A stretch of 64,000 bases of DNA from NCBI RefSeq assembly GCF_000424385.1, contig NZ_AUJU01000012.1, positions 62,001 to 126,000 on the forward strand. The letters run 5' to 3'. The stretch is from Butyrivibrio sp. LC3010 (GTDB lineage: Bacteria; Bacillota; Clostridia; Lachnospirales; Lachnospiraceae). Every line of letters starts with the position of its first letter. Positions within the stretch are counted from its first letter, which is position 1. Shown here in pieces: positions 25,791-33,951 of the stretch. The notes under the pieces were generated by a model, which was not told the DNA's origin, did not search any database, and saw only the letters and a program-made list of their open reading frames with translations. The translations under genes were made by a program, and so were the position numbers.

Positions 25791-25819
25791 CTCTGAGATT
25801 GTATATCTCAGAGTTTTTT
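25791..25819 (+). terminator. riboswitch expression-platform terminator
   Basis: CTCTGAGAT (25791-25799) pairs with ATCTCAGAG (25805-25813), followed by six T residues. It would form when FMN is bound. Confidence 0.85.
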
Positions 25820-25837
25820 GTTTTATATAACATGTTT

Positions 25838-26029
25838 GCCCCGGAGTTATTTCCGGGGCTTATTTTATTCAATAGAAATTCCTTCGGATTTCCTATTGAA
25901 TAAAAAGCGCTCCGCTATGGATGCGACTGGTGCGCAGATGAATTTTGCAAGCTAAAGCCTGCGCGCACCAGCGCGCAAAGAGTCGCGAGCGACTCTTTGT
26001 TCTGCACTGAGCTATTTGCAACTTAGTGC
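25838..26029 (+). repeat. cluster of five hairpins in the rib leader
   Basis: Between the riboswitch terminator and ribD lie five inverted repeats in line: 25838-25845/25852-25859 (GCCCCGGA stem), 25868-25875/25893-25900 with further inner pairing, 25927-25937/25959-25971 (CTGGTGCGCAG arm), a perfect 10-bp stem 25977-25986/25989-25998, and 26004-26011/26022-26029. The GC-rich middle differs from the surrounding A+T-rich sequence. No gene is seen. It may be extra leader structure or an inserted repeat. Confidence 0.65.
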
Positions 26030-26086
26030 GAGTCATGCAAGTCCATTTGGCACTGGTGGAGCATGAAGTAAGGAAAAGGAGGAGAA

Positions 26087-27175
26087 ATGGAAGACAAAAG
26101 CTTCATGGAACGAGCTCTTACACTTGCAAAAAAGGGCGCAGGATTTGTTAATCCTAATCCAATGGTAGGAGCTGTAATTGTGAAAAACGGGAAAATCATA
26201 GGTGAAGGCTACCATGAACAGTACGGCGGTCTACACGCTGAGAGAAATGCCCTTAAAAACTGCAAGGAATCGCCAAAAGGCGCCACAATATACGTTACTT
26301 TGGAGCCCTGCTGTCACTATGGAAAAACACCGCCTTGTACAGAGGCAATTATTGAAAGCGGGATATCCAGAGTAGTTATAGGAACGCTTGATGTGAACCC
26401 ACTTGTAGCAGGGAAAGGCGCTAAAATCCTTGCTGATAACGGAATCAGAGTAGAAGTGGGAGTTCTTGAAAAAGAATGCAGAAGACTTAACCGCGTTTTC
26501 AACAAATATATGACTACAAAGCTTCCGTACGTGGTTATGAAGTATGCCATGACTGCGGATGGCAAGATTGCCACTACCTCAGGAGAGTCCAAATGGATAA
26601 CCGGGGATGAAGCAAGAGAAAATGTACACAGGCTAAGGAAAAATCTCTCAGGAATAATGGTTGGTGTATCTACGGTTATAGCTGATGATCCAAGCCTTAA
26701 CTGCAGACTTGACGAGCCTTCAAAAGATCCTGTAAGGATCATTTGTGATTCAAATCTCAGAACACCGCTGGATTCTGTTGTTGTAAAAACTGCAAATGAG
26801 GGGGAGACAATCATTGCGACTTCATCAGAGGATGATGTCAAAATCGCAGAGTATGAGAAGCGTGGATGCAGAGTTTTAAGGGTTCCTCAGGGAAAGAATG
26901 GAATAGATCTGAATTACCTTATGAAGGAAATTGGAAAAATCGGCATCGACAGTGTCTTACTTGAAGGTGGTGGAACCGTGAACTTCAGCGCACTTGAGAG
27001 CAGGATTGTCGATGAGGTTCACATCCACATGGCGCCAAAGATATTTGGAGGAAGAAGTAAATCTCCTGTTGAAGGTGTAGGCATTAGCGACATAGGAAAT
27101 GCCATAAAGCTGAATCCTGTTAATAGCAGCTGGTGCGGAAATGATCTTGTTATAGAAAACGAGGTGATTTACTAG
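26087..27175 (+). CDS. ribD: bifunctional riboflavin deaminase/reductase
   Basis: 362 residues. The N-terminal deaminase domain (about 1-145) has the zinc motif HAERNAL and EPCCHYGKTPPC; the C-terminal reductase (about 148-362) begins PYVVMKYAMTADGKIA and contains LLEGGGTVNFS. Together they convert the first pyrimidine intermediate of riboflavin synthesis, using NADPH for the second step. AAGGAGGAG precedes the ATG. First gene of the rib operon under the FMN riboswitch; its stop shares a base with the GTG of ribE. Confidence 0.97.
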   Translation: MEDKSFMERALTLAKKGAGFVNPNPMVGAVIVKNGKIIGEGYHEQYGGLHAERNALKNCKESPKGATIYVTLEPCCHYGKTPPCTEAIIESGISRVVIGTLDVNPLVAGKGAKILADNGIRVEVGVLEKECRRLNRVFNKYMTTKLPYVVMKYAMTADGKIATTSGESKWITGDEARENVHRLRKNLSGIMVGVSTVIADDPSLNCRLDEPSKDPVRIICDSNLRTPLDSVVVKTANEGETIIATSSEDDVKIAEYEKRGCRVLRVPQGKNGIDLNYLMKEIGKIGIDSVLLEGGGTVNFSALESRIVDEVHIHMAPKIFGGRSKSPVEGVGISDIGNAIKLNPVNSSWCGNDLVIENEVIY

Positions 27176-27810
27176 TGTTTACAGGTATTGTGGAAGAGCT
27201 TGGAAAAGTTCAGAGAATAACCAGAGGAAGTAAGGAACAGCAGATTTTTATCGGTTGCAACAAAATACTTGATGACATTCATTTGGGAGACAGTATTGCT
27301 GTCAATGGAGTTTGTCTGACGGTAGTTGATCATGGCAACGGCTATTTTGTAGCGGATGTTATGAATGAAACCTTCTCCAGATCAGGGCTTGGAGCGCTGG
27401 TTAGTGGGAGTTTTGTCAACCTTGAGAGGGCGATGCCTGCAAATGGAAGGTTTGGAGGCCATATCGTCAGCGGACATATAGATGGAACAGGAAAAATAAA
27501 GAGTATAAGGCAGGATGGAAATGCTGTCTGGTTTGAAATAAGTACAGACAAAAAGATTCTTGACGGAATAGTTGAAAAAGGCTCTGTTGCTATTGATGGA
27601 ATAAGCCTTACCGTTGCAGATGTGACAAGTAACAGCTTCAAAGTGTCAATAATACCTCATACCTTAAAGGAAACGGTGTTAGGGCATAGAAAAAATGGAG
27701 ACACTGTTAATCTTGAAAATGATGTAGTCGGTAAATATGTAAAGAAATTTGTTGAAGGTGCGCAAAAAAGCGGTCTGACCAAAGAATTTCTGATGGCAAA
27801 CGGATATTGA
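27175..27810 (+). CDS. ribE: riboflavin synthase alpha chain
   Basis: 211 residues with two similar beta-barrel domains: MFTGIVEELGKVQ and VNGVCLTV in the first, GHIDGTGKI and AIDGISLTV in the second. It dismutates two 6,7-dimethyl-8-ribityllumazine molecules to riboflavin. The start is GTG 27175, overlapping the ribD stop by one base. Length is normal. (The gene is called ribE in Bacillus usage and ribC in some others.). Confidence 0.96.
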   Translation: MFTGIVEELGKVQRITRGSKEQQIFIGCNKILDDIHLGDSIAVNGVCLTVVDHGNGYFVADVMNETFSRSGLGALVSGSFVNLERAMPANGRFGGHIVSGHIDGTGKIKSIRQDGNAVWFEISTDKKILDGIVEKGSVAIDGISLTVADVTSNSFKVSIIPHTLKETVLGHRKNGDTVNLENDVVGKYVKKFVEGAQKSGLTKEFLMANGY

Positions 27811-27835
27811 TTACTTGCTTTAAGGAAGGGAATAT

Positions 27836-29032
27836 ATGGAAAAAGAACTAATCGAAAAAGCGATAAAAGATTTACAAAATGGAAAGGTTATCCTGGTGAT
27901 GGATGACGAAGGCAGAGAAAATGAGGGAGATTTCATCTGTGCAGCAGAATATGCGACTACAGAAAACGTTAATCTAATGGCAACTGTGGGAAAGGGGCTT
28001 ATATGCATGCCCATGAGTGAGGAAATATCAGTAAAGCTCGCACTTTCGCCTATGGTAAGTCATAACACTGATAATCATGAGACAGCCTTCATGACTTCAA
28101 TTGATTATGTAGGAACAACCACCGGAATATCAGCTGCGGAGAGGGGACTTACAGCCAGAAGCTGCGTGCAGGATGATGTAAATCCTATGCATTTCAGAAG
28201 ACCCGGACACATGTTTCCTCTTGTTGCTAAAAAGGGCGGAGTTATAGAGCGCCCCGGCCATACTGAGGCGACAGTAGATCTCATGAAACTTGCAGGACTT
28301 AAGGAATGCGGTCTTTGCTGTGAAATCATGGCAGATGACGGCACAATGATGAGAGGAGATGACCTTAGAAAGCTTGCTGAGCGCATGGGAATCACTTTTA
28401 TTACTATTCCTCAGATGGTGGAATATAGAAAGGTATACGACAAACTTGTTGAGTGTGTTGCGATTGCAAAAATGCCAACAAAATATGGAGAATTCACGGC
28501 GCACTGCTATATCAACAAGCTAAACGGCGAGCATCACGTAGCACTGGTACTCGGAGATATAAGTGACGGCAAAGATGTCCTCTGCAGAGTGCACTCAGAG
28601 TGCCTTACAGGAGATGTATTTGGCTCCCTTAGATGTGACTGCGGACAGCAGTTTGATGCTGCTATGAAGGCAATTGCCCAAAATGGCAGAGGAGTGCTTT
28701 TGTATATGAGACAGGAGGGCAGAGGAATCGGCCTTGTTAATAAGCTCAAAGCCTATAAGCTTCAGGATGGCGGAATGGATACCCTTGATGCCAATATAGC
28801 CCTTGGTTTCCCCGGAGACCTTAGAGAATATTATACAGGCGCTCAGATTTTGAGAGATATGGGAATTCATTCTCTGGAGCTGCTTACGAATAATCCTGAC
28901 AAGGTTTATCAGCTGGAGGATTATGGAATTGAGATTTCAAAAAGAGTTCCGATTGAGATAAAAGCTAACAGCTATGACATTTTTTATCTAAAAACAAAGA
29001 AGATCCGCATGGGTCACTTACTGGAGGTGTAA
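27836..29032 (+). CDS. ribBA: DHBP synthase / GTP cyclohydrolase II fusion
   Basis: 398 residues. The N-terminal DHBP synthase (about 1-200) has [10 protein letters not shown] and the [25 protein letters not shown] region; the C-terminal GTP cyclohydrolase II has the zinc cysteines in [18 protein letters not shown] and RQEGRGIGL. It supplies both precursors of lumazine, from ribulose 5-phosphate and GTP. AAGGAAGGG precedes the ATG; ribH begins 4 bases after the stop. Confidence 0.97.
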   Translation: MEKELIEKAIKDLQNGKVILVMDDEGRENEGDFICAAEYATTENVNLMATVGKGLICMPMSEEISVKLALSPMVSHNTDNHETAFMTSIDYVGTTTGISAAERGLTARSCVQDDVNPMHFRRPGHMFPLVAKKGGVIERPGHTEATVDLMKLAGLKECGLCCEIMADDGTMMRGDDLRKLAERMGITFITIPQMVEYRKVYDKLVECVAIAKMPTKYGEFTAHCYINKLNGEHHVALVLGDISDGKDVLCRVHSECLTGDVFGSLRCDCGQQFDAAMKAIAQNGRGVLLYMRQEGRGIGLVNKLKAYKLQDGGMDTLDANIALGFPGDLREYYTGAQILRDMGIHSLELLTNNPDKVYQLEDYGIEISKRVPIEIKANSYDIFYLKTKKIRMGHLLEV

Positions 29033-29036
29033 TTGT

Positions 29037-29501
29037 ATGAAAATCTATGAAGGAAAACTGGTATCAGAAGGCGTTAAGGTCGGCATTGTTGTGGCGAGGT
29101 TCAACGAGTTTATCACATCCAAGCTCCTTGGATGTGCAATTGATGGCCTTAAGCGTGAAAATGTAAAGGAAGAGGATATTGAGGTGGCATGGGTTCCCGG
29201 GGCTTTTGAGATTCCGCTTATTGCTAAAAAGATGGCTGACAGCAAGAAATATGATGCTGTAATCTGCCTTGGAGCAGTAATCCGCGGAGCGACCTCCCAC
29301 TATGACTACGTTTGCTCTGAGGTATCAAAGGGCATTGCGCAGGTGAGTCTGAATTCGGAAGTTCCTGTAATGTTTGGAGTTCTTACCACGGATACCATTG
29401 AACAGGCAGTGGAGAGAGCAGGTACAAAGGCTGGAAATAAGGGCTTTGAATGTGCTCAGGGAGCCATAGAGATGGTGAATCTCATAAGAGAAATGAACTG
29501 A
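29037..29501 (+). CDS. ribH: 6,7-dimethyl-8-ribityllumazine synthase
   Basis: 154 residues, normal length for the icosahedral or pentameric lumazine synthase. [32 protein letters not shown] and the GNKGFECA stretch (phosphate-binding) are all present. It condenses the pyrimidine and four-carbon intermediates. GGAGGTG lies before the ATG. Last gene of the operon. Confidence 0.97.
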   Translation: MKIYEGKLVSEGVKVGIVVARFNEFITSKLLGCAIDGLKRENVKEEDIEVAWVPGAFEIPLIAKKMADSKKYDAVICLGAVIRGATSHYDYVCSEVSKGIAQVSLNSEVPVMFGVLTTDTIEQAVERAGTKAGNKGFECAQGAIEMVNLIREMN

Positions 29502-29563
29502 TGAAAAGTGGAGGAGATGGTGTGAGATAAACACCATCTTCCAATGCAGTCGGCTTTAGTGAT

Positions 29564-31306
29564 TCATTCCATATATGCCCCTTTCATTGGGCTTACGGCA
29601 TGTTCACTAAAGAGCTTCAAAACACCCTTTTTATATTTCATATCTTTGGGTTTCCAGCTTTTCTTTCTCTCAATAAGAATGTCTTCAATTTCCTTCTCGG
29701 TTTTGCGTTCACCTTTTACACCGATGATATTGAGCTTTCTCTCAAATACATCCAGTTCTATGAGGTCTCCTTCTTCCACAAGTGCAATGGGACCACCATC
29801 TGCAGCCTCCGGGGAGCAATGACCGATCACCGGGCCGGTGGATGCACCGGAGAATCTTCCATCTGTAATAAGTGCGATAGTTTTACCAAGCTCTTTATCA
29901 GAGCTAATTGCCTCGGATGTGTAGAACATTTCAGGCATTCCACTACCCTTAGGGCCTTCATATCGGATAAATACCGCATCTGACTTATTAACCCTGTGGT
30001 GAAGCACTGAATCAAGGCATTCCTCTTCTGAGTCGAAAGGTCTTGCAGTCAATATAGCCTTAAACATCTCTTTAGGGCAGGCTGTATGCTTTATAACAGC
30101 CCCTTCAGGCGCAAGATTCCCTTTAAGGATTGCAATGCTTCCATCCGTTCCTATCGCATTGTCATAGGGCCTTATTACATCCTCCTTTGAAATCTTCACA
30201 CCATATCTTTCTCCGAAAGCAGCAAGAAGCTTTGCACACTTTTCATAAAAGTTGTTATTTTTTAACATATCGAGATTTTCACCGAGAGTCTTACCTGTAA
30301 CAGTCATGACATCAAGGTGTAAAAGTGGCCTTAGTTCTTCCATTATTGCAGGAACACCACCCGCGTAATAGAAAACCTCTGCAGGCCATTTACCTGCAGG
30401 TCTTACATTCAGAAGGTAATGGGCATTTCTGTGTAATCGGTCAAAGGTTTCTCCTGTTATCTCTATACCAAGCTCATGTGCAATGGCAGGTAAATGAAGC
30501 AGACAATTTGTGGATCCTGATATTGCAGCATGAACCAGGATAGCGTTTTCAAAGCTTTCCATCGTAACAATTTTGGATGGTCTCATGTTATCCATTCCAG
30601 CTATCAGGGCAGCTCTTTTTCCGGATTCATATGCATAATCCAGTAAATCTGCAGACATGGCTGGCATCAGAGCACTTCCGGGAAGTGACAATCCCAGAGC
30701 CTCTGCCATAATCTGCATAGTTGAGGCTGTTCCCACAAAAGAACAAGCTCCGCAGCTTGGACAGGCATTACGTTTGGCAAAATCAAACTCTTCTTTCCCT
30801 ATTTCTCCTCTTTCAAACTTTGCGCTATACATACCAAGCTGTTCAAGAGTCAGCATATCAGGGCCTGCATTCATCGTTCCTCCGGAGATAAAAACAGAAG
30901 GCATATCAACTCGCATCATCCCCATAAGATTCCCGGGTACACCCTTGTCACAGCTTGCAATGAACACTCCTGCATCAAAAGGAGTTGCCATGGCCTGAAT
31001 CTCGATCATACCGGCGATCATCTCCCTGCTGGCAAGACTATAATTGATGCCATCTGTCCCCTGGCTTTCACCATCGCACATATCTGTGCAGAAATAACGG
31101 GCGCCGAATCCACCTGCATCCTTTACGCCTTTTCTCACCATCTCGACTAATTTATCAAGATGACCGCTTCCCGGATGACTGTCACCAAAAGTGCTTTCGA
31201 TAAAAATCTGTGGCTTGGACAAATCCTCCTTTGACCAGCCTGTTCCCAGGCGTAAAGGGTCCATTTCCGGTGCTTTTTTCCTCATTTCCTGACTTTTAAG
31301 TTCCAT
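29564..31306 (-). CDS. IlvD/Edd-family dehydratase
   Basis: 580-residue [Fe-S] dehydratase. The three cluster-ligand cysteine regions are MCDGESQG, SCDKGVPGNLMG and NACPSCGACSF, and YSLASREMIAGMIE and TDGRFSGASTGPVIGHCSPEA are family signatures. Typical dihydroxy-acid dehydratases are about 555 residues and read GIAMGHxGM after CDG; here it is ESQGTDGIN, so this may be a divergent IlvD or a sugar-acid dehydratase. The gene stands alone, without other ilv genes or a T-box, which favours neither. It converges with the rib operon, 62 bp apart. Confidence 0.85.
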   Translation of the reverse strand: MELKSQEMRKKAPEMDPLRLGTGWSKEDLSKPQIFIESTFGDSHPGSGHLDKLVEMVRKGVKDAGGFGARYFCTDMCDGESQGTDGINYSLASREMIAGMIEIQAMATPFDAGVFIASCDKGVPGNLMGMMRVDMPSVFISGGTMNAGPDMLTLEQLGMYSAKFERGEIGKEEFDFAKRNACPSCGACSFVGTASTMQIMAEALGLSLPGSALMPAMSADLLDYAYESGKRAALIAGMDNMRPSKIVTMESFENAILVHAAISGSTNCLLHLPAIAHELGIEITGETFDRLHRNAHYLLNVRPAGKWPAEVFYYAGGVPAIMEELRPLLHLDVMTVTGKTLGENLDMLKNNNFYEKCAKLLAAFGERYGVKISKEDVIRPYDNAIGTDGSIAILKGNLAPEGAVIKHTACPKEMFKAILTARPFDSEEECLDSVLHHRVNKSDAVFIRYEGPKGSGMPEMFYTSEAISSDKELGKTIALITDGRFSGASTGPVIGHCSPEAADGGPIALVEEGDLIELDVFERKLNIIGVKGERKTEKEIEDILIERKKSWKPKDMKYKKGVLKLFSEHAVSPMKGAYME

Positions 31307-31545
31307 ATATTATCTCTCCAAGCAATTCACATTTATATCTAACATTATGACATTCCTACATTAAAAATCCAAGAAAGCTTCCATCAAGTAATAAAAATAG
31401 TATGACTTTCAGCCATACATAATATGCGTGGTAAATAATTGTTAATAATTAATTAAGAAAACATCAACACTCATCTTATAAATAGTCATTAAAATAATAT
31501 TGAAACATTATAATCTATTCTGGTTCAATTTTTCATATGGAACTG

Positions 31546-31554
31546 TGCTATGAT
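31546..31554 (+). promoter_or_regulatory. extended -10 promoter of the flavoprotein gene
   Basis: TGC-TATGAT at 31546-31554, 30 bp before the ATG, with a weak TTCAAT at 31524. The 278-bp gap between the divergent genes is otherwise A+T-rich without a gene. Confidence 0.45.
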
Positions 31555-31584
31555 CGTTGACTGATTCAAGCTTAGAGGTAAAAT

Positions 31585-32154
31585 ATGGCAAATCCGATAT
31601 TGTACATTAATGCTTGTGTAAGAAAAGAATCAAGAACCGCTATCCTCGCTCAAAAGCTTCTTAAAAAGCTGGAGCAGCCTTATGATGAGGTTAGACTTGA
31701 AGGTCTTACTTTTCCTACTGTTAATGAGGACTATCTTGGTAAGCGCGATAAGCTTATTTCAGAGGGCGACTTTAATAATTCTATGTTTGATCTTGCCCGT
31801 CGTTTCGCAGAGGCAGAGTGCATTGTTATAGCGGCTCCATTTTGGGATTTATCTTTCCCTGCCATGTTAAAGCAGTATCTGGAGCTGGTTAATGTCGTAG
31901 GAATCACATTCAGGTATTCGGAAGAGGGCATTCCTATCGGTCTGTGTAAAGCATCCAGAATATTCTATGTGACTACAGCAGGTGGGAATTTTGTCCCTGA
32001 AGCTTACGGTTTCGAATATGTTAAGGCGCTGGCACAGAGCTATTATGGCATTGAGGATGTACGTCTCATAAAGGCTGTCGGCCTGGATATCTATGGCGCT
32101 GATGTGGATGCTATTATGCGCTCCGCAGAGGATGCTGTGGAAAATATGAAATAG
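31585..32154 (+). CDS. flavodoxin-fold NAD(P)H oxidoreductase (AzoR-like)
   Basis: 189-residue protein of the flavodoxin-like/NAD(P)H dehydrogenase (quinone) family. After ILYINACVRKESRT, the FMN region, come APFWDLSFPAMLKQYLELVNVVGITFRY and VTTAGG, which match FMN-dependent azoreductases. It would reduce quinones, azo or nitro compounds using NAD(P)H; the natural substrate is unclear. The ribosome site is AGAGG. DUF3990 gene follows after 24 bp and may be cotranscribed. Confidence 0.85.
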   Translation: MANPILYINACVRKESRTAILAQKLLKKLEQPYDEVRLEGLTFPTVNEDYLGKRDKLISEGDFNNSMFDLARRFAEAECIVIAAPFWDLSFPAMLKQYLELVNVVGITFRYSEEGIPIGLCKASRIFYVTTAGGNFVPEAYGFEYVKALAQSYYGIEDVRLIKAVGLDIYGADVDAIMRSAEDAVENMK

Positions 32155-32178
32155 ATTAATTGTTCAAAGGAGAACTGT

Positions 32179-32703
32179 ATGAAACTCTATCATACAAGCG
32201 ATGTGATTATTAAAGATCCCAGTCTCACAAGAGGCAGGAAAAATGCGGACTTTGGGCAAGGTTTCTACTTATCTTCTGACCTGGAGTTTTCCAGAAGATG
32301 GGCTGTAAAGGATTCACTTATAAACGAATACGAACTTGATGAAAATGGTCTTGAGATCATCCGTCTGTCAAGGAATGCTGATTGGTTTGAAAAAATCATG
32401 AAAAACAGGCGTCTTGAGGATACTCTGCCTGCTGATATAGTGATAGGTCCCATCGCCAATGATACATTATTTGATACTCTGGGGATTATTGGAAGCGGCT
32501 TTTTAAGCAGCGACGAAGCTCTTTCTCTTCTGATGATCGGTCCTGAATATACTCAGGTAGTGATAAAGACCCGGAAGGCTTTGGACCAGCTAGTCTGGCA
32601 AAGAGCCTTTGATGCAGGTCAGGATGAAGAACTTTTAGAAACTATCCGAAAAGAACGCGAGCAGTATCAGATTGATTTTTCTGAAGCGATGAAAAAAATG
32701 TAA
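32179..32703 (+). CDS. DUF3990 protein, ADP-ribosyltransferase-like fold
   Basis: 174 residues. LYHTSDVIIKDPSLTRGRKNADFGQGFYLSSDLEFSRRWA is the DUF3990 signature; this family is grouped with ADP-ribosyltransferase folds (LYHG...GRxxxDFGxGFY...). About 150 residues are core and the tail is helical and charged (ETIRKEREQYQIDFSEAM). AAAGGAGAA precedes the ATG. The function of these proteins is not established; some genomes place them in toxin-antitoxin or effector contexts. Here it follows a flavoprotein gene and no antitoxin is evident. Confidence 0.8.
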   Translation: MKLYHTSDVIIKDPSLTRGRKNADFGQGFYLSSDLEFSRRWAVKDSLINEYELDENGLEIIRLSRNADWFEKIMKNRRLEDTLPADIVIGPIANDTLFDTLGIIGSGFLSSDEALSLLMIGPEYTQVVIKTRKALDQLVWQRAFDAGQDEELLETIRKEREQYQIDFSEAMKKM

Positions 32704-32800
32704 AACTCAATGAAATCATTATTCGGTATTGCGCCCGGACATTCTCAACTGAGCGTTGTTTGTACTGGGCTTTTCAAACCTTTAGTAAATTCTGATTTAT

Positions 32801-32985
32801 TTATCGCAAACGTCATTAGAAATCAGTTTTTGAATTTCCTCCAAAAAGAACTTAACTGCAGGTGATTGTACTTCATATTTTTTATATATCAGACTGCCGT
32901 TTATTGCTTTTTTGGGCGTCAATGGGACAAATTTGAGTGGACTATCACCGGAGGTATTAATAAGATTGCTAAAACATATGGCATA
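32801..32985 (-). pseudogene. C-terminal remnant of a LysR-family regulator
   Basis: Read on the minus strand, an open frame ends at TAA (complement of 32801-32803) and encodes CFSNLINTSGDSPLKFVPL, then TPKKAINGSLIYKKYEVQ and SPAVKFFLEEIQKLISNDVC, the usual end of LysR-type regulators. It covers only about 60 residues and fades near 32985 where MATE-like coding begins on the other strand. Probably one side of a deletion that joined two broken genes. Confidence 0.55.
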
Positions 32986-33200
32986 ATATTGTATATAGGA
33001 TTTTTTGCAGTACTTGAAATACTACCAACTCAGATGCTTAAACTGTTTGATGCTTCTGAGCACATGATGGGAATAGGAATAGTAGCTATCAGAATTCTTG
33101 CGATAGCATACCTTTTGTCTATACCCGGAACTGTGTTCGCGGCAGGGCTTCAGGGACTTCTTAAAGGTAAACATGTTTCCGTTCACTTAAGCACATTTTT
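32985..33200 (+). pseudogene. internal fragment of a MATE efflux transporter
   Basis: The plus frame reads ILYIGFFAVLEILPTQMLKLFDASEHMMGIGIVAIRILAIAYLLSI and GTVFAAGLQGLLKGK, which match a late part of MATE transporters (about 450 residues in full). Both ends are missing, and a longer frame from 32866 begins in the LysR remnant. No ribosome site. A decayed gene. Confidence 0.65.
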
Positions 33201-33217
33201 TTGTAAAAGGAGAGAAT

Positions 33218-33541
33218 ATGATCACGGTAAATATTTATTACACAGGAACTAATGGAAGTGCACGCAAGTTTGCAGAGGATATGGAGAAAAGTGGTACTGC
33301 GCAAAAAATACGTTCTGAAAAGGGAAATGTCAGATATGAATACTTTTTCCCTATGAATGATCCGGAAACAGTGCTACTGATCGATGCGTGGGACAACCAG
33401 GAGGCGATTGATATTCATCATGAATCACCGATGATGAAAAATATAATTGAATTGCGTGAAAAATATGATCTTCACATGAGAGTTGAAAGATATACATCAG
33501 ACATTATGCCTGAATCAGACGAAGGATTTATAAGAGCATGA
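33218..33541 (+). CDS. antibiotic biosynthesis monooxygenase-domain protein
   Basis: 107-residue single ABM-type ferredoxin-like domain (YgiN-like quinol monooxygenase family). ITVNIYYTGTNGSARKFAEDMEKSG, RYEYFFPMNDPETVLLIDAWDNQEAIDIHHESPMM are typical. It may oxidise a quinol or handle a small aromatic, but many members have no known activity. AAAAGGAGAG precedes the ATG by 4 bases; the gene survives next to the MATE fragment and may have been cotranscribed with it. Confidence 0.82.
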   Translation: MITVNIYYTGTNGSARKFAEDMEKSGTAQKIRSEKGNVRYEYFFPMNDPETVLLIDAWDNQEAIDIHHESPMMKNIIELREKYDLHMRVERYTSDIMPESDEGFIRA

Positions 33542-33951
33542 TTAAATCAATATCTCATTTCTGTTGTACTCTGTAATTAAAGTGGTTAGGGCTAAGCTGT
33601 TTGTGACATACCCTGTTCAAAATAAGTACACAAACTGTTAACATCCTATTAAATTTGAGTTAAGGAAGTGCTGTTAAGATAACTATATCGAAGGACGAAG
33701 ACCTTTGATGAAATTAGAAACAATAATCTTTTTCATAACGCTGTCTGGTTTAGAACCAGACAGCTCCTCCCTTAAATATTCAGGCTGTCATGCGTAATTC
33801 GTGTGGCAGCCTTTAATAATGCAATTAGTCACCAAAAGATGAAAATAAAATGCATAAATTCGCCAAACCTGTGATATATTGTTTCAGTACAGATTGTTAA
33901 AATAATAACTGTAACAAGACAATATTATTATTAAGAGGGAAGGTGAAATCC
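33542..33951. other. intergenic region with two strong hairpins
   Basis: About 400 bp without a convincing gene. A perfect 11-bp stem with a 3-nt loop (33740-33750/33754-33764) and a 9-bp stem (33782-33790/33804-33812) followed by TTAAT could end transcripts from the left or form a small RNA. A possible extended -10, TG-A-TATATT, lies near 33872-33880 for the flotillin gene. A 29-codon frame from about 33709 crosses the first hairpin and is not supported. Confidence 0.45.

Noticed and set aside
26031..26215. Minus-strand frame upstream of and overlapping ribD
   Set aside because: No ribosome site or family match and it overlaps the ribD start.
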